A stretch of DNA of 64,000 bases from Sediminibacillus terrae (lineage in GTDB: Bacteria; Bacillota; Bacilli; Bacillales; Amphibacillaceae), in contig NZ_VZDQ01000021.1 in the NCBI RefSeq assembly GCF_009602435.1, positions 496,001 to 560,000 of the forward strand, in the 5' to 3' direction. Within the stretch, counting starts at the first letter, position 1, and the number at the start of each line of letters is the position of its first letter. The position numbers were made by a program, and so were the translations under genes. Positions 9,359-18,524 of this stretch are shown here, piece by piece. Under the pieces are notes generated by a model. The model worked only from the letters and a program-made list of their open reading frames with translations. It was not told the DNA's origin and made no database searches.

Positions 9359-10399
9359 TTAACCAGAAATACGATTATTCAAGATTGCCGAAAGATCTTC
9401 CATTTCCTGACGCCTTACACGCGTCATCAGTTGGTCCACTACATCTCTTGGAGCGGCGTCTTCAAACAGGATACGGAACAACCCATCGGTGATCGGCATG
9501 TCGATGCCATGTGACTCTGCAAGCTGGTGTGCAGCCTGTGTGGTCCGTACTCCTTCGACCACCATGCCCATATGCTCCAAAACATCATCAAGTTTTTTTC
9601 CTTTACCCAGCAGATTTCCAGCCTTCCAATTTCTGCTGTGTACACTGGTACACGTGACGATCAAATCCCCTACACCTGTCAAACCTAGAAAAGTGAGTGG
9701 ATTTGCTCCCATGGATGTACCGAGTCTGGCAATTTCAGCAAGACCCCTGGTTATCAAGGCTGCTTTGGCATTGTCTCCATATCCCAGACCATCGGAAATC
9801 CCTGCACCTAGTGCAATAATATTTTTCAACGCTCCGCCTAACTCCACTCCAATCATATCGGGGCTTGTGTACACTCGTAAATTGCCATTAATGAACAAAT
9901 CCTGAACCTTTTTCGCTTCTTCGAGATTCTCTGATGACGCTGTCAGCGTCGTCGGCTGTCGTTGACTTACTTCTTCCGCATGGCTGGGGCCTGACAGAAC
10001 GACGACTTTATCGTATAGATGATCCGATAACTCCTCGTCGATCATTTCTGATACCCGTTTAAAACTGCCCGGTTCTATGCCCTTGGTTCCATGGGCGATC
10101 GTGACCTGCCGATCCAGAACCTTGTTCAGTTGAAGGCATACGTCTCTTATTGCTTTGGTCGGAACCACAAGGAGCACGGTAGAAACCCCCTGCACAGTTT
10201 CACCTAAGTCATGAAAAGCTGTAATCCCTGACGGCAGCCGCACGCCTGGCAGGTAACGTTCGTTTTGTCCTGTTTCATTGATTGTAGCTGCCTGGCTTTT
10301 TTTATGAGACCACAAGCGTACTTCATGTTCATTGTCGGCAAGCACCATGGCGAGCGCCGTCCCCCAGCTTCCCGCTCCTAATACTGCGATTTTTTCCAC
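9359..10399 (-). CDS. gpsA: Glycerol-3-phosphate dehydrogenase [NAD(P)+]
   Basis: Reduces dihydroxyacetone phosphate to sn-glycerol 3-phosphate, the backbone of membrane phospholipids. The N-terminal Rossmann motif GAGSWGTALA begins at residue 7, and the conserved catalytic lysine lies in ELGGALKNIIALGAG near 195. 346 residues is the normal length. It starts with GTG preceded by GGAGGAGA. It follows der by 12 bases, as in B. subtilis, and feeds plsC-type acyltransferases, one of which is at 16427. Confidence 0.97.
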   Translation of the reverse strand: MEKIAVLGAGSWGTALAMVLADNEHEVRLWSHKKSQAATINETGQNERYLPGVRLPSGITAFHDLGETVQGVSTVLLVVPTKAIRDVCLQLNKVLDRQVTIAHGTKGIEPGSFKRVSEMIDEELSDHLYDKVVVLSGPSHAEEVSQRQPTTLTASSENLEEAKKVQDLFINGNLRVYTSPDMIGVELGGALKNIIALGAGISDGLGYGDNAKAALITRGLAEIARLGTSMGANPLTFLGLTGVGDLIVTCTSVHSRNWKAGNLLGKGKKLDDVLEHMGMVVEGVRTTQAAHQLAESHGIDMPITDGLFRILFEDAAPRDVVDQLMTRVRRQEMEDLSAILNNRISG

Positions 10400-10411
10400 G
10401 GAATCTCCTCC

Positions 10412-11722
10412 TTATTTTCTACGTCTTGCGAAAATTTTTATTGGGGTGCCTTCAAATCCAAAGGCTTCTCTGATTCTGTTTTCCAAAAAGCGCTCATAAG
10501 AGAAGTGCATTAATACCGGATCATTTACAAATACAACAAAACTGGGTGGTTTGACAGCGACCTGAGTCGCATACAAAATCTTCAGTCGCTGTCCTTTGAC
10601 AGTCGGAGTCGGATTCATTGCCAAAGCATCCATGATGACATCGTTCAAGACATTGGTCTCGACACGCTTAGCATGGTTTTCACTTGCCTCCAGAACGCGC
10701 GGAAGCAAGGTGTGAATCCGTTTTTTTGTTTTCGCCGACAAGAATACAATCGGTGCATAGTCGAGAAATTGGAAATGCGCTCTGATTTGATCTTCAAATT
10801 CTTTCATCGCCTTTTCGCTTTTCTCCACAGTATCCCACTTGTTGACGACGATCACAACGGCTTTCCCCGCTTCATGTGCGTAACCGGCTATCTTTTTGTC
10901 TTGCTCGATGATACCGGTTTCGGCATCGATCAAGGTTAAAACAACATCTGAACGTTCAATTGCCTTCAATGCTCGCAAAATACTGTATTTTTCAGTAGTT
11001 TCGTAAATTTTTCCGCGTTTTCGCATTCCTGCTGTATCGATGATGACGTAATCCCTGCCATCCTTTGTAAACGGTGTGTCGACAGCGTCCCGTGTCGTCC
11101 CGGCTATATCACTGACAATGACACGCTCTTGATTGAGCAGTGCATTCACCAAGGAAGACTTGCCGACGTTCGGACGGCCGATAAGACTGAAGTGGATGGT
11201 TAAATCGTCTTCTTCCGCTTGTTCAAGTTCTGGGAAGTGTTTCACCACTTCATCAAGCAAATCACCCAAACCCAAACCGTGTGTTCCAGAAATCGGGAAA
11301 GGTTCGCCAAATCCAAGCGAATAAAATTCATAAATTTGATCACGCATTTCCGGATTATCTACTTTGTTGACTGCCAGTACGACAGGTTTATTCGATTTAA
11401 ACAGCAACTTGGCCACTTCCTCATCAGCTGCTGTAATTCCTTCCCGGCCATTCACCATGAAGATGATCACGTCAGCTTCATTGATGGCCACTTCCGCCTG
11501 CTCGCGCATTTGTACAAGCAGTGGTTCATCCCCGATTTCGATTCCTCCGGTATCAATCAGGTTAAAGTTGGTGGTCAACCACTCCGCCTGTGAATAGATA
11601 CGATCTCTGGTTACGCCGGGTATATCTTCGACTATGGAAATTCTCTCTCCGACCAGCCGGTTGAAAATGGTCGATTTACCAACATTCGGACGGCCGACTA
11701 TTGCTACAATTGATTTTCTCAT
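10412..11722 (-). CDS. der: Ribosome-assembly GTPase Der (EngA)
   Basis: Essential GTPase with two tandem G domains required for 50S subunit maturation. The start is ATG 11722 ([18 protein letters not shown]), giving 436 residues; the 62 extra codons upstream look non-coding. G1 motifs GRPNVGKST (about 9-17) and GRPNVGKSS (about 182-190), two DTxG switch motifs, two NKxD motifs (NKVD, NKWD) and the C-terminal KH-like domain ending RRRK are visible. It is upstream of gpsA in the same transcript. Confidence 0.98.
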   Translation of the reverse strand: MRKSIVAIVGRPNVGKSTIFNRLVGERISIVEDIPGVTRDRIYSQAEWLTTNFNLIDTGGIEIGDEPLLVQMREQAEVAINEADVIIFMVNGREGITAADEEVAKLLFKSNKPVVLAVNKVDNPEMRDQIYEFYSLGFGEPFPISGTHGLGLGDLLDEVVKHFPELEQAEEDDLTIHFSLIGRPNVGKSSLVNALLNQERVIVSDIAGTTRDAVDTPFTKDGRDYVIIDTAGMRKRGKIYETTEKYSILRALKAIERSDVVLTLIDAETGIIEQDKKIAGYAHEAGKAVVIVVNKWDTVEKSEKAMKEFEDQIRAHFQFLDYAPIVFLSAKTKKRIHTLLPRVLEASENHAKRVETNVLNDVIMDALAMNPTPTVKGQRLKILYATQVAVKPPSFVVFVNDPVLMHFSYERFLENRIREAFGFEGTPIKIFARRRK

Positions 11723-11876
11723 GAAAGGTTCATCCTTTCTTTCTACTATAACTTCTATCATTTTGTATAAAACCGAAGGCTCTAACTTTTCTATTTTAGC
11801 AAAAGAGGAATTTTTAAACAACGCTTTTCGGTACAGCAAGGTCAAGCTGGTTTCTATTATGCAAAAAAGTTGTATA

Positions 11877-12062
11877 TCAATGTTTGACAATGATATACAA
11901 CTGATCACTTAGTGCATGGCTGATCCCGTCCAGAATCGCTTCTAAATTAGCTGCCACTTTTTCCATCTCTTCCTGTGTGTCGCACAGAAAGATGGGTGCT
12001 CCCCCGTCGATTTTTTCTTTGTTAAGGGTGATGACTGCCAATATCGCTTTTTCCATTTTCAT
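11877..12062 (-). CDS. Small partner protein of the YIEGIA membrane protein
   Basis: 61-residue soluble protein ([18 protein letters not shown]...) with no signal or membrane segment. Its start overlaps the stop of the YIEGIA-family gene by four bases (ATGA), so the two are translationally coupled. From memory, protein family naming calls such products capping-complex subunits for YIEGIA; I cannot verify that here. A ferredoxin-like beta-alpha-beta shape is plausible from the hydrophobic pattern. The 150 bases before der hold no other gene. Confidence 0.7.
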   Translation of the reverse strand: MKMEKAILAVITLNKEKIDGGAPIFLCDTQEEMEKVAANLEAILDGISHALSDQLYIIVKH

Positions 12063-12955
12063 TCGTTGTCATCCCCCTTTTTGTTCGCTTTTGATTCGGA
12101 GGGCATCCGGATTGCATTTTCCAAAACCGGAACTGCGCCGATTATTCGTTTAGCCTTGTCGATATCCTTATCCTGCGGCAAAATAAAAACTCCGATACGG
12201 CCATCATCCAAATCCCGCTTTATCAAGGGAACCAGCGCCGGCGTACCGGAATCCCGAAATACTCCCAGAGACACAGAGGCATCGTGAAGAATGGCCTGAC
12301 GCTGTCCTAAATTGGCGATCGTCGAACGTACATTGAAATTTTTCGGAGTGAGGATAAATCCCATTCCGTACTTCAAAATTTCTTCCTGCCGTTTGGGCAG
12401 ACCGATATTCATAATGTAGATATTATCGACATATAATCCCGCACCTTCGAAATGAAGCTCATGATGCTCGATGTCGACCAATTTTTTCAAAGTAGCTCCG
12501 CTCATGAATTTCCTGATGATGAGATAGCAGACAAGAGAAGCAAGAATGGCGATCCAAACATTCCATACTAAATAGGTTAACGTAGCAATAAAGGATGTGA
12601 AAATGACCAGATAATTTCTCCCTTCAAATGCAACTGCTATTCCTTCTATGTATGTATTTCCCCTGGGCACCAATTCGTAAGCGTCCAATTCCGTCAACGT
12701 ATTTCGCTCCATATTCCGAACTTCACGAAATTGCGATGCAGCAATGGTCAGAAACGTGACAGCCGTAAACTCTTTTTCCATAATGGCGGGAACAGCTACG
12801 GTGCCGAGCGATGCAGCGATAAATCCTAACGATATATGGATGACCTTGCCATGCAAATATGTCGGGTATTGCCGATAGTCTGTCCGTAACATGACTAGTC
12901 TGGCCATGGTCCCGACCACTACACCAAATAAAATCGGATAGGTATATTCATTCAT
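12059..12955 (-). CDS. YIEGIA-family membrane protein
   Basis: 298-residue protein with several hydrophobic segments in the first half (about 5-20, 40-55, 108-145) and a soluble C-terminal half. The family-defining sequence TYIEGIAVAFEGRNYLVIF is at about residues 100-118. ATG is preceded by AGGTGGAA. It overlaps yphA by 8 bases and its small partner by 4, forming a three-gene operon between fni and der, where B. subtilis has yphA-yphB. Spore-former distribution and forespore function are what I recall of the family; no catalytic residues can be pointed to. Confidence 0.8.
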   Translation of the reverse strand: MNEYTYPILFGVVVGTMARLVMLRTDYRQYPTYLHGKVIHISLGFIAASLGTVAVPAIMEKEFTAVTFLTIAASQFREVRNMERNTLTELDAYELVPRGNTYIEGIAVAFEGRNYLVIFTSFIATLTYLVWNVWIAILASLVCYLIIRKFMSGATLKKLVDIEHHELHFEGAGLYVDNIYIMNIGLPKRQEEILKYGMGFILTPKNFNVRSTIANLGQRQAILHDASVSLGVFRDSGTPALVPLIKRDLDDGRIGVFILPQDKDIDKAKRIIGAVPVLENAIRMPSESKANKKGDDNE

Positions 12956-13556
12956 GATTCCACCTCATTTTGAGCTTTCTTTCTATAGTTTGAGCAACTT
13001 GATCCAACTTTTGCTTTGCAACTAGGGTTAGTCTGAGTAGAATGATGAAAGCTATACCTACAAACAACAAATCAAAAAATGAGTGTTCGCCGATCGATGG
13101 ATGAAAACCATAACTGTTCATGATCAACCCATGGAGTATTTCACCACTGGTAATACCAAGGCACCAAACCATACACTTCTCGATCAATGTTTCAGTCAAG
13201 AAAAAAAGCAAGACAAGTCCTATAACCGGAATCATTAACAACCGGGGCACAAACAGCCAAATCGGACTGATCATTTCCCAAAGCAGAATACCGACATAAC
13301 AAAATGTCATGCACAAGCTGCCAAACAATAGCAAAATCCAATCCTTTTTCTTTGCGAGATATAGAATCCCGGCAAAAAAAGAAACCACTGTAGCGAGGTT
13401 CAACTTACTATCCCATACAGTTATGTTGGTGTTTGAACAGGTTAAAAGCAAAAGAATCACAAAAGAAACATAAAATCTTGTACGATTCTTTTTCAGTAAA
13501 AAAGTTGTGGTTATCCATAACAACCAGCAAATCCAATAAAACAACAATCCTTCCAC
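12948..13556 (-). CDS. yphA: YphA-like multi-pass membrane protein
   Basis: 202-residue, very hydrophobic protein with about five or six transmembrane segments, starting MEGLLFYWICWLLWI and ending in a basic cytoplasmic tail. GTG 13556 is preferred: AAGGTGA lies 5-6 bases upstream and the family begins in the same way; the earlier GTG sits inside that ribosome binding site. First gene of the yphA-YIEGIA-partner operon. Function unknown; in B. subtilis it occupies the same place next to fni. Confidence 0.78.
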   Translation of the reverse strand: MEGLLFYWICWLLWITTTFLLKKNRTRFYVSFVILLLLTCSNTNITVWDSKLNLATVVSFFAGILYLAKKKDWILLLFGSLCMTFCYVGILLWEMISPIWLFVPRLLMIPVIGLVLLFFLTETLIEKCMVWCLGITSGEILHGLIMNSYGFHPSIGEHSFFDLLFVGIAFIILLRLTLVAKQKLDQVAQTIERKLKMRWNHE

Positions 13557-13630
13557 GGGCTTCACCTTCCATTAGCATTATGGCTTTCCGAAAGTATTTT
13601 TAAACCCGCAATCTATCACGCACAAAAGAA

Positions 13631-13745
13631 AAGCGAGGCGTCATGCTCAGCCCCCGGACAAACTCAAGTAAACTTTCAGAAGCTTTATGCCACGCAGTGG
13701 ATGGATTAGTCCCTCGAGGGAGTATGCTGGAGCTGGAAGTTTCTG
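13631..13745 (-). repeat. Degenerate Bacillaceae intergenic repeat, copy 1
   Basis: On the minus strand it reads TCCAGCTCCAGCATACTCC, then CTCGAGGGACTAA, GGCATAAAGC, CCGGGGGCTGA and ends CGCCTCGCTTTTC. This order of blocks resembles a repeat common in Bacillus and Geobacillus intergenic DNA (recalled, not checked). A second copy with the same TCCAGCTCCAGCAT block starts at 62806. Confidence 0.5.
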
Positions 13746-13795
13746 CATTTGTACTTTCTTAAGAAGTGGCCGGGACAAAAGCATGGCCATCAAAG

Positions 13796-13844
13796 CAAAA
13801 AACCGAGCGAATTCGAAATGTCATTCCAATTCACTCGGTTTTTG
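13796..13844. terminator. Orphan hairpin with flanking conserved box
   Basis: AAAAAACCGAGCGAATT and the partly matching AATTCACTCGGTTTTT form a hairpin usable in either direction. No gene ends directly at it. The box GCCGGGACAAAAGCAT (13769-13784) precedes it, as in three other places in the window. Confidence 0.6.
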
Positions 13845-13897
13845 ACCTTAATATTCCTAGACAGACTTCTTATTATCCTGTTATTTGATGGTGTTTC

Positions 13898-14040
13898 TTA
13901 TCGCTACGGTAGATATTATGTGTTCCACGCGCACGGCTACCACTTCCTCAGAAAGCACCAACCGCTTTCTTGCGGGATTTTCAGCTCGTACTATTCCCGT
14001 TGGAATCTCCGTTGCGAAGTACCTCGCCGTAGTGGAGATT
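13898..14040 (-). repeat. Degenerate inverted copy of the long repeat (second half)
   Basis: Contains AGAAAGCACCAACCGCTTTC, TTGCGGGATTTTCAGCTCG and TATTCCCGTTGGAATCTCCG, the inverted counterpart of the second half of the repeats at 35269 and 59188 and nearly the mirror of the copy at 1340. Together with the other repeat and hairpins it fills the 590-base gap between yphA and fni. Confidence 0.6.
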
Positions 14041-14066
14041 CGCCCTTTAGAATGGTTTTTACTAAC

Positions 14067-14101
14067 AAAAACCCGAACGAATGGTGAAATCGTTCGGGTT
14101 G
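14067..14101 (-). terminator. Terminator downstream of fni
   Basis: AACCCGAACGAT and ATTCGTTCGGGTT arms followed by TTTGTTAG on the minus strand, 45 bases after the fni stop. Confidence 0.82.
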
Positions 14102-14145
14102 CTTTTTGGTCACGATACTTTTGGTTACTAAGCTTTTCTACCGCT

Positions 14146-15171
14146 TTATGTTGCTCTTTGTTCTAGCCATTCCTTTAAATATCCTGTGACGACATAGGGT
14201 TTGCCAGCCAGTTGTTTCGGCTGCCTGCAATTCAAAAGCATCATGATGATCCGCAATTCCTCATGAACGGCACCGATGCGATTCAACAGCGCATCCATCC
14301 CGTCCTCCATCAGCACTTTGAGCAAGCTGCCGGCCATACCAAACCCTTCGGCTCCAAGTATCAATGATTTAGCACCGTCCATCCCGTTCCGTATGCCCCC
14401 CGAAGCAAATAGATGAGTATCAGGCAGCACTTCCCGGATTTCTTTGACGGATGCTGGTGTAGGAATCCCCCAACCATCAAAAACGGATAGAGGGTCTTTC
14501 CTACGACGGTTTTCCACCTTGGAAAAACTGGTTCCTCCCTTTCCGGCAGAATCCAAATATCGAACCCCTAGTTCCCGCAATTTCCTGGCAGTCTCTTTTG
14601 ATAATCCGTGCCCTACCTCTTTCACAATAACAGGAACAGAAATGCCTTGCACAATAGATTCGATCCTACTTTCCATGTTGCGGAAATTCCGATCCCCTTC
14701 TGGCATGATCAATTCTTGCAAAACATTTAGATGGATTTGCAATGCATCCGCTTCCAGCATATCCACAGCACGTTGAGCTTGCTCTACTGTCGACTCAGTT
14801 CCGACATTTGCGAAGATGATTCCATGGGGATTCTCTTTTCGGACAATACGGTAAGAAGGCTCTTCTGAAGGATCTTTTAACGCCGACATCTGGGAACCGA
14901 CAGACATGCCTATACCAGTCACGGCAGCTGCGGCGGCTAATTGGCCATTGATTTTTTCCGTTTTGCTGCCGCCACCCCCAGTCATGGCATTAACAAAAAG
15001 GGGCGAACTTAAAGCAAGTCCGCCCACATTCGTCTGAAGATCGATATCTTCCCAATGGAGAGAAGTGACACTTTGATGGACAATCTCCATGTCATCAAAA
15101 GGACTCCAGCCCTCTTGATTTGATTCTAACGCATATTTAATATGCTCTAATTTTCTTTGTTGTCTGCTCAT
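14146..15171 (-). CDS. fni: Type 2 isopentenyl-diphosphate delta-isomerase
   Basis: FMN- and NADPH-dependent enzyme interconverting isopentenyl and dimethylallyl diphosphate, the precursors used by HepS/HepT. Recognised from RKLEHIKYAL at the N terminus, NAMTGG near residue 65, the glycine-rich FMN/phosphate sites (SAGKGGTSF near 208, FASGGIRNGMDGAKSL near 253) and 341-residue length. It starts 13 bases after the ypfD stop, so the two are probably cotranscribed; the same ypfD-fni pairing exists in B. subtilis. Confidence 0.94.
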   Translation of the reverse strand: MSRQQRKLEHIKYALESNQEGWSPFDDMEIVHQSVTSLHWEDIDLQTNVGGLALSSPLFVNAMTGGGGSKTEKINGQLAAAAAVTGIGMSVGSQMSALKDPSEEPSYRIVRKENPHGIIFANVGTESTVEQAQRAVDMLEADALQIHLNVLQELIMPEGDRNFRNMESRIESIVQGISVPVIVKEVGHGLSKETARKLRELGVRYLDSAGKGGTSFSKVENRRRKDPLSVFDGWGIPTPASVKEIREVLPDTHLFASGGIRNGMDGAKSLILGAEGFGMAGSLLKVLMEDGMDALLNRIGAVHEELRIIMMLLNCRQPKQLAGKPYVVTGYLKEWLEQRAT

Positions 15172-15184
15172 CCATTTTTCACCA

Positions 15185-16324
15185 TCACTTATACTTGTCG
15201 AGCTTATCTCCGATCATATCCCCTAATTGAAAGCCAGAGTGATCTTCTTCTTTTTCATATTGTTTCAGTTCAGCTTGATCCTGATCGCGCTCCAGTTCTT
15301 TGATACTTAAAGACATGCGTTGATCCTGTTCATTCACATCAAGCACCTTTACTTGAACCTCTTGTCCCACATCCAGTACTTCCTGTGGAGTACCGATATG
15401 CTGGTTCGAAATTTGGGAAATATGGACAAGTCCTTCTACTCCCGGGAACACTTCGACAAATGCGCCAAAGTTCACGAGCCTCTTCACTGTCCCTGAAACT
15501 ACAGAACCAGGTTGTACCTTTTCTTCGATACCATCCCACGGTCCGGGCAATGTTTCTTTCAAGGATAGAGAGATGCGCTCATTGTCCCTGTCGACAGAAA
15601 GCACTTTGACATTGATTTTTTGTCCTTCTTCAACGACATCCGAAGCTTTTTCCACGTGCTGATAAGATAACTGAGAAATGTGGACAAGTCCATCGATACC
15701 TCCGATATCCACGAACACACCAAAATCAGTCAGCCGTTGAACAGTGCCTTCCAGTACTTGCCCTTCTTCAAGAGACTGAAGTATCTCCTGTTTGCGGTTC
15801 GCTTGTTCAGCTTCAGAAACTGCGCGGTGGGAAAGTATCACCCTGTTTTGCTCGCGATCAAGCTCCACCACTTTCAGGCTTAATGCTTTATTTTTGTAGT
15901 CAGAGAAATCTTCCACATAATATGTTTCTACAAGAGAGGCCGGGATAAACCCACGCAGTCCCACATCGACTACTAAACCACCCTTAACCACATCTTTCAC
16001 TTCTGCTTCGAAAATTTCGCCGCTGTTGAATTTTTCTTCTAAGTCTTCCCATGCTTTGTCAGCATCGACTGCACGTTTGGAAAGTACAACTTCATCATCT
16101 TCTACTTTTTTCACTTGTAGTGTCAACTCATCGCCTTCAGCCACTGCATCTGAAGCTTTTTCCACATGCAGGCTGGAAAGCTCACTGATAGGTACAATCC
16201 CTTCCACTTTATAACCGATGTCAACGAGCACTTGTTTTTCCTCTACTTTAACTACCTTTCCTGTCACCTGATCACCGGTAGATAGCTGTTGTAAATCTGA
16301 AAATTCATTGTTCATTTCATCCAT
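15185..16324 (-). CDS. ypfD: S1-domain RNA-binding protein (ribosomal S1 homologue)
   Basis: 379-residue protein made of four S1 RNA-binding repeats (about 16-85, 100-170, 190-260, 275-345), each with the GxVxxxxxxGxFV pattern, for example GTVQRLTDFGVFVDIGGIDG and GTVKRLVNFGAFV. ATG 16324 (MDEMNNEFSD) is chosen because GGAGGT lies 6 bases upstream. The acidic, lysine-rich tail is typical. It is shorter than six-repeat S1 of proteobacteria and is not essential in B. subtilis as far as I recall. Confidence 0.94.
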   Translation of the reverse strand: MDEMNNEFSDLQQLSTGDQVTGKVVKVEEKQVLVDIGYKVEGIVPISELSSLHVEKASDAVAEGDELTLQVKKVEDDEVVLSKRAVDADKAWEDLEEKFNSGEIFEAEVKDVVKGGLVVDVGLRGFIPASLVETYYVEDFSDYKNKALSLKVVELDREQNRVILSHRAVSEAEQANRKQEILQSLEEGQVLEGTVQRLTDFGVFVDIGGIDGLVHISQLSYQHVEKASDVVEEGQKINVKVLSVDRDNERISLSLKETLPGPWDGIEEKVQPGSVVSGTVKRLVNFGAFVEVFPGVEGLVHISQISNQHIGTPQEVLDVGQEVQVKVLDVNEQDQRMSLSIKELERDQDQAELKQYEKEEDHSGFQLGDMIGDKLDKYK

Positions 16325-16426
16325 AAAGAGACCTCCTTCAATTTCCGACACAACCAATCTTATGAAATGCCTTTTTTCTAACTTCTAATATTTACCCATT
16401 TTTGTCAAGCGATAGACAGTGAACGC

Positions 16427-17008
16427 TTACCGATTTTCATCAATCAGTTTTTGGATTTCCTGCATAATCACTTGGGTAACATCCTTTGCTGATATTTTAT
16501 TTTCCCGATATTGTTCCATTTCAATCGGTTTTCCGTAAACAACTTTTAATTGTTTGAATGGTTTATAAGGGCCGATGATGGCACAAGGAACAATGTATGC
16601 CTTCGATCGGAGGGCAAAAAATCCCGCCCCCGCCAAACCTTTTCCGACTTCGCCGGTCTTGTTCCGCGTCCCTTCAGGAAAAAGTCCTAGAGTGTTTCCT
16701 TCTTCCAGAATGTTCAAAGCCTGACGCAAAGCGTTCCGGTCTTTCATACCCCGCTTGATTGGAAAAGCATGCAGCCTGGTCAACAATCCTCCTAAAAATG
16801 AATTATTGAATAATTCCTCTTTAGCCATGAAATAAATATCCCGCGGGGACGTAATGCCAACCACCGGCGGATCAAAATTAGAAATATGGTTGGAGCAGAT
16901 GATCACCGGGCCTTCATCGGGAACATTTTCTGCACCGACTACTTTAATCCGATATATCGGGTAAAGTATAGCAGCTACAACGTTCTTAGCAAAAGTATAT
17001 AGACTCAT
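16427..17008 (-). CDS. plsC: 1-acyl-sn-glycerol-3-phosphate acyltransferase
   Basis: Membrane-associated enzyme that acylates lysophosphatidate to phosphatidate. The HX4D catalytic motif is NHISNFDPP near residue 35, and the second substrate motif is FPEGTRNKTG near 112. 193 residues; a hydrophobic N-terminal segment anchors it. It follows cmk by 15 bases; cmk-plsC coupling is seen in many Bacillaceae. Confidence 0.93.
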   Translation of the reverse strand: MSLYTFAKNVVAAILYPIYRIKVVGAENVPDEGPVIICSNHISNFDPPVVGITSPRDIYFMAKEELFNNSFLGGLLTRLHAFPIKRGMKDRNALRQALNILEEGNTLGLFPEGTRNKTGEVGKGLAGAGFFALRSKAYIVPCAIIGPYKPFKQLKVVYGKPIEMEQYRENKISAKDVTQVIMQEIQKLIDENR

Positions 17009-17023
17009 AGTTCAAAATCCCCT

Positions 17024-17704
17024 CTAGCTTTTTCTCGCATTCCCTACCACTTCCAAAATTCGATCCGCAACCCCCTGAATGGAAAGAGAAGTAGTGTCGA
17101 TTTCCACCGCGTCCTCCGCTTTGATCAATGGAGATGCTTCACGCTCTGAATCCAGTTGATCTCTTTTTTCAATTTCTCTTTTTAATTGCTCCAGGTCGGA
17201 AGCAAACCCTTTTTCCTTATTTTCTTTATGTCGTCTTTCCGCTCTCTCTTGTACCGAAGCCACTAAAAATATTTTGACCTCGGCGTCCGGAAGTACATGG
17301 GTGCCAATATCTCTTCCGTCCATCACTACGCCGCGTTTGGCTGCAAGTGCTTTCTGTCTTGAAACCATTTCGGTACGTACTGCAGGGTGTTTCGCCACCA
17401 CCGAAACCTGTCCGGTAACCTGCTGCCCCCTGATTTCGCGGGAAACGTCCTTACCATCCAAAAGAACGCTTTGACCATTGTTTGATTGCTGTAAATCAAT
17501 CGTTGTTTTTTGCAACAATTTCAACAGGGCTTGTTCATCTTCCAGATCAGTGCCTTTTTGGATTGCCTTATAGGTAAGGGCCCGATACATCGCTCCTGTA
17601 TCAATATATACGTAAGATAATTCTTCAGCGATTAATTTTGCAACTGTACTTTTCCCTGCTGCTGCGGGGCCGTCGATTGCTATGGCTAGTTGATTTTGTT
17701 CCAT
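17024..17704 (-). CDS. cmk: Cytidylate kinase
   Basis: Phosphorylates CMP and dCMP using ATP. The P-loop [16 protein letters not shown] is at residues 8-23, followed by the [12 protein letters not shown] substrate motif, and [19 protein letters not shown] near 130. The 226-residue length is normal. ATG start; the gene precedes plsC and follows ypfA in the same orientation. Confidence 0.96.
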   Translation of the reverse strand: MEQNQLAIAIDGPAAAGKSTVAKLIAEELSYVYIDTGAMYRALTYKAIQKGTDLEDEQALLKLLQKTTIDLQQSNNGQSVLLDGKDVSREIRGQQVTGQVSVVAKHPAVRTEMVSRQKALAAKRGVVMDGRDIGTHVLPDAEVKIFLVASVQERAERRHKENKEKGFASDLEQLKREIEKRDQLDSEREASPLIKAEDAVEIDTTSLSIQGVADRILEVVGNARKS

Positions 17705-17759
17705 TTGTTACTACATTCCTCTCTTGCTATGATATATGTATGATTTCTTTAGCTGTCAA

Positions 17760-18440
17760 TTAATTACGAATTCCCTTTCTCGTATCCAGTCCGCGTCTTC
17801 TTGCTTCAAGCTGCTTCTCGAAACAATATCGGATAATGGACTGTCGATTCTGTTCATCTATTTCTTCGAATCGGACAGATAAGAGTGGGCGTTGTCCATC
17901 CGGCCGGTCGTGGGTGCGGATAGCCTCCGCTTTTACCTTAACATACGAAATTTCCGTCGATTCCATTGGTAAGACAATCAATAATTCCAATCGTTTCTCC
18001 GGAAGAATCTCTCTTCCGGGCGGCAGTACAAGTGACAATCCGCCTCCACTTATATTTTGTGTGATGGTGGTAAAAGGAAGCAGTTCCTTTTCTGGATCAT
18101 GTACAGAAACATCCACAGCTGATTCAATCCGCACATACTCTCGCCGCTGAACCTTTTTCAATTGACCTGCTCCTGGATAGTTTAACACAAGTGTCGGGAT
18201 TTTTAACTTCTTCTTGTCTTTTAACTCGGTTTCAAAACTATACACCGTATTTTCCTCACCGACGAAACTTGCCGTGAAAATGGTCCCTCGTTCAAAAAGA
18301 TTCGTTCTTCCGGAAACTTGATGAACCGGATAATCCACATATAAAAAACTTCCTTGTTGTTCAACTACCTTGCATCGATAACGCTCTACTTCATTAGCCT
18401 TCTCTATCTCTAACGTGAGCGGTGTGCCGATTTTTATCAA
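17760..18440 (-). CDS. ypfA: PilZ-domain c-di-GMP receptor (YpfA/MotI family)
   Basis: In B. subtilis this protein binds cyclic di-GMP and acts as a clutch on the flagellar stator. The N-terminal YcgR-like half (about 1-95) precedes a PilZ domain with the ligand-binding RxxxR motif in QRREYVRIE (near 118) and the NISGGG motif (near 150). 226 residues; the start is TTG. Upstream is the terminator of ypeB. Its presence along with cheR points to a motile ancestor, though no flagellar genes are in the window. Confidence 0.88.
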   Translation of the reverse strand: MIKIGTPLTLEIEKANEVERYRCKVVEQQGSFLYVDYPVHQVSGRTNLFERGTIFTASFVGEENTVYSFETELKDKKKLKIPTLVLNYPGAGQLKKVQRREYVRIESAVDVSVHDPEKELLPFTTITQNISGGGLSLVLPPGREILPEKRLELLIVLPMESTEISYVKVKAEAIRTHDRPDGQRPLLSVRFEEIDEQNRQSIIRYCFEKQLEARRRGLDTRKGIRN

Positions 18441-18485
18441 AGGATCCGCCTCTCTTTATCTTTTATTTAGTCTATTTATTATCTC

Positions 18486-18524
18486 AAAAAACAAGGAAAA
18501 GGGAAAGGAGTAAATCCCTTCCCT
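18486..18524 (-). terminator. Terminator of the sleB-ypeB operon
   Basis: GGGAAGGGA and TCCTTTCCC arms, overlapping the ypeB stop codon, followed by TTTTCCTTGTTTTTT on the minus strand. Confidence 0.65.

Noticed and set aside
13749-14166. Two overlapping plus-strand frames of 93-112 residues between yphA and fni
   Set aside because: They run through a hairpin, repeat remnant and the fni terminator; composition is that of non-coding DNA.
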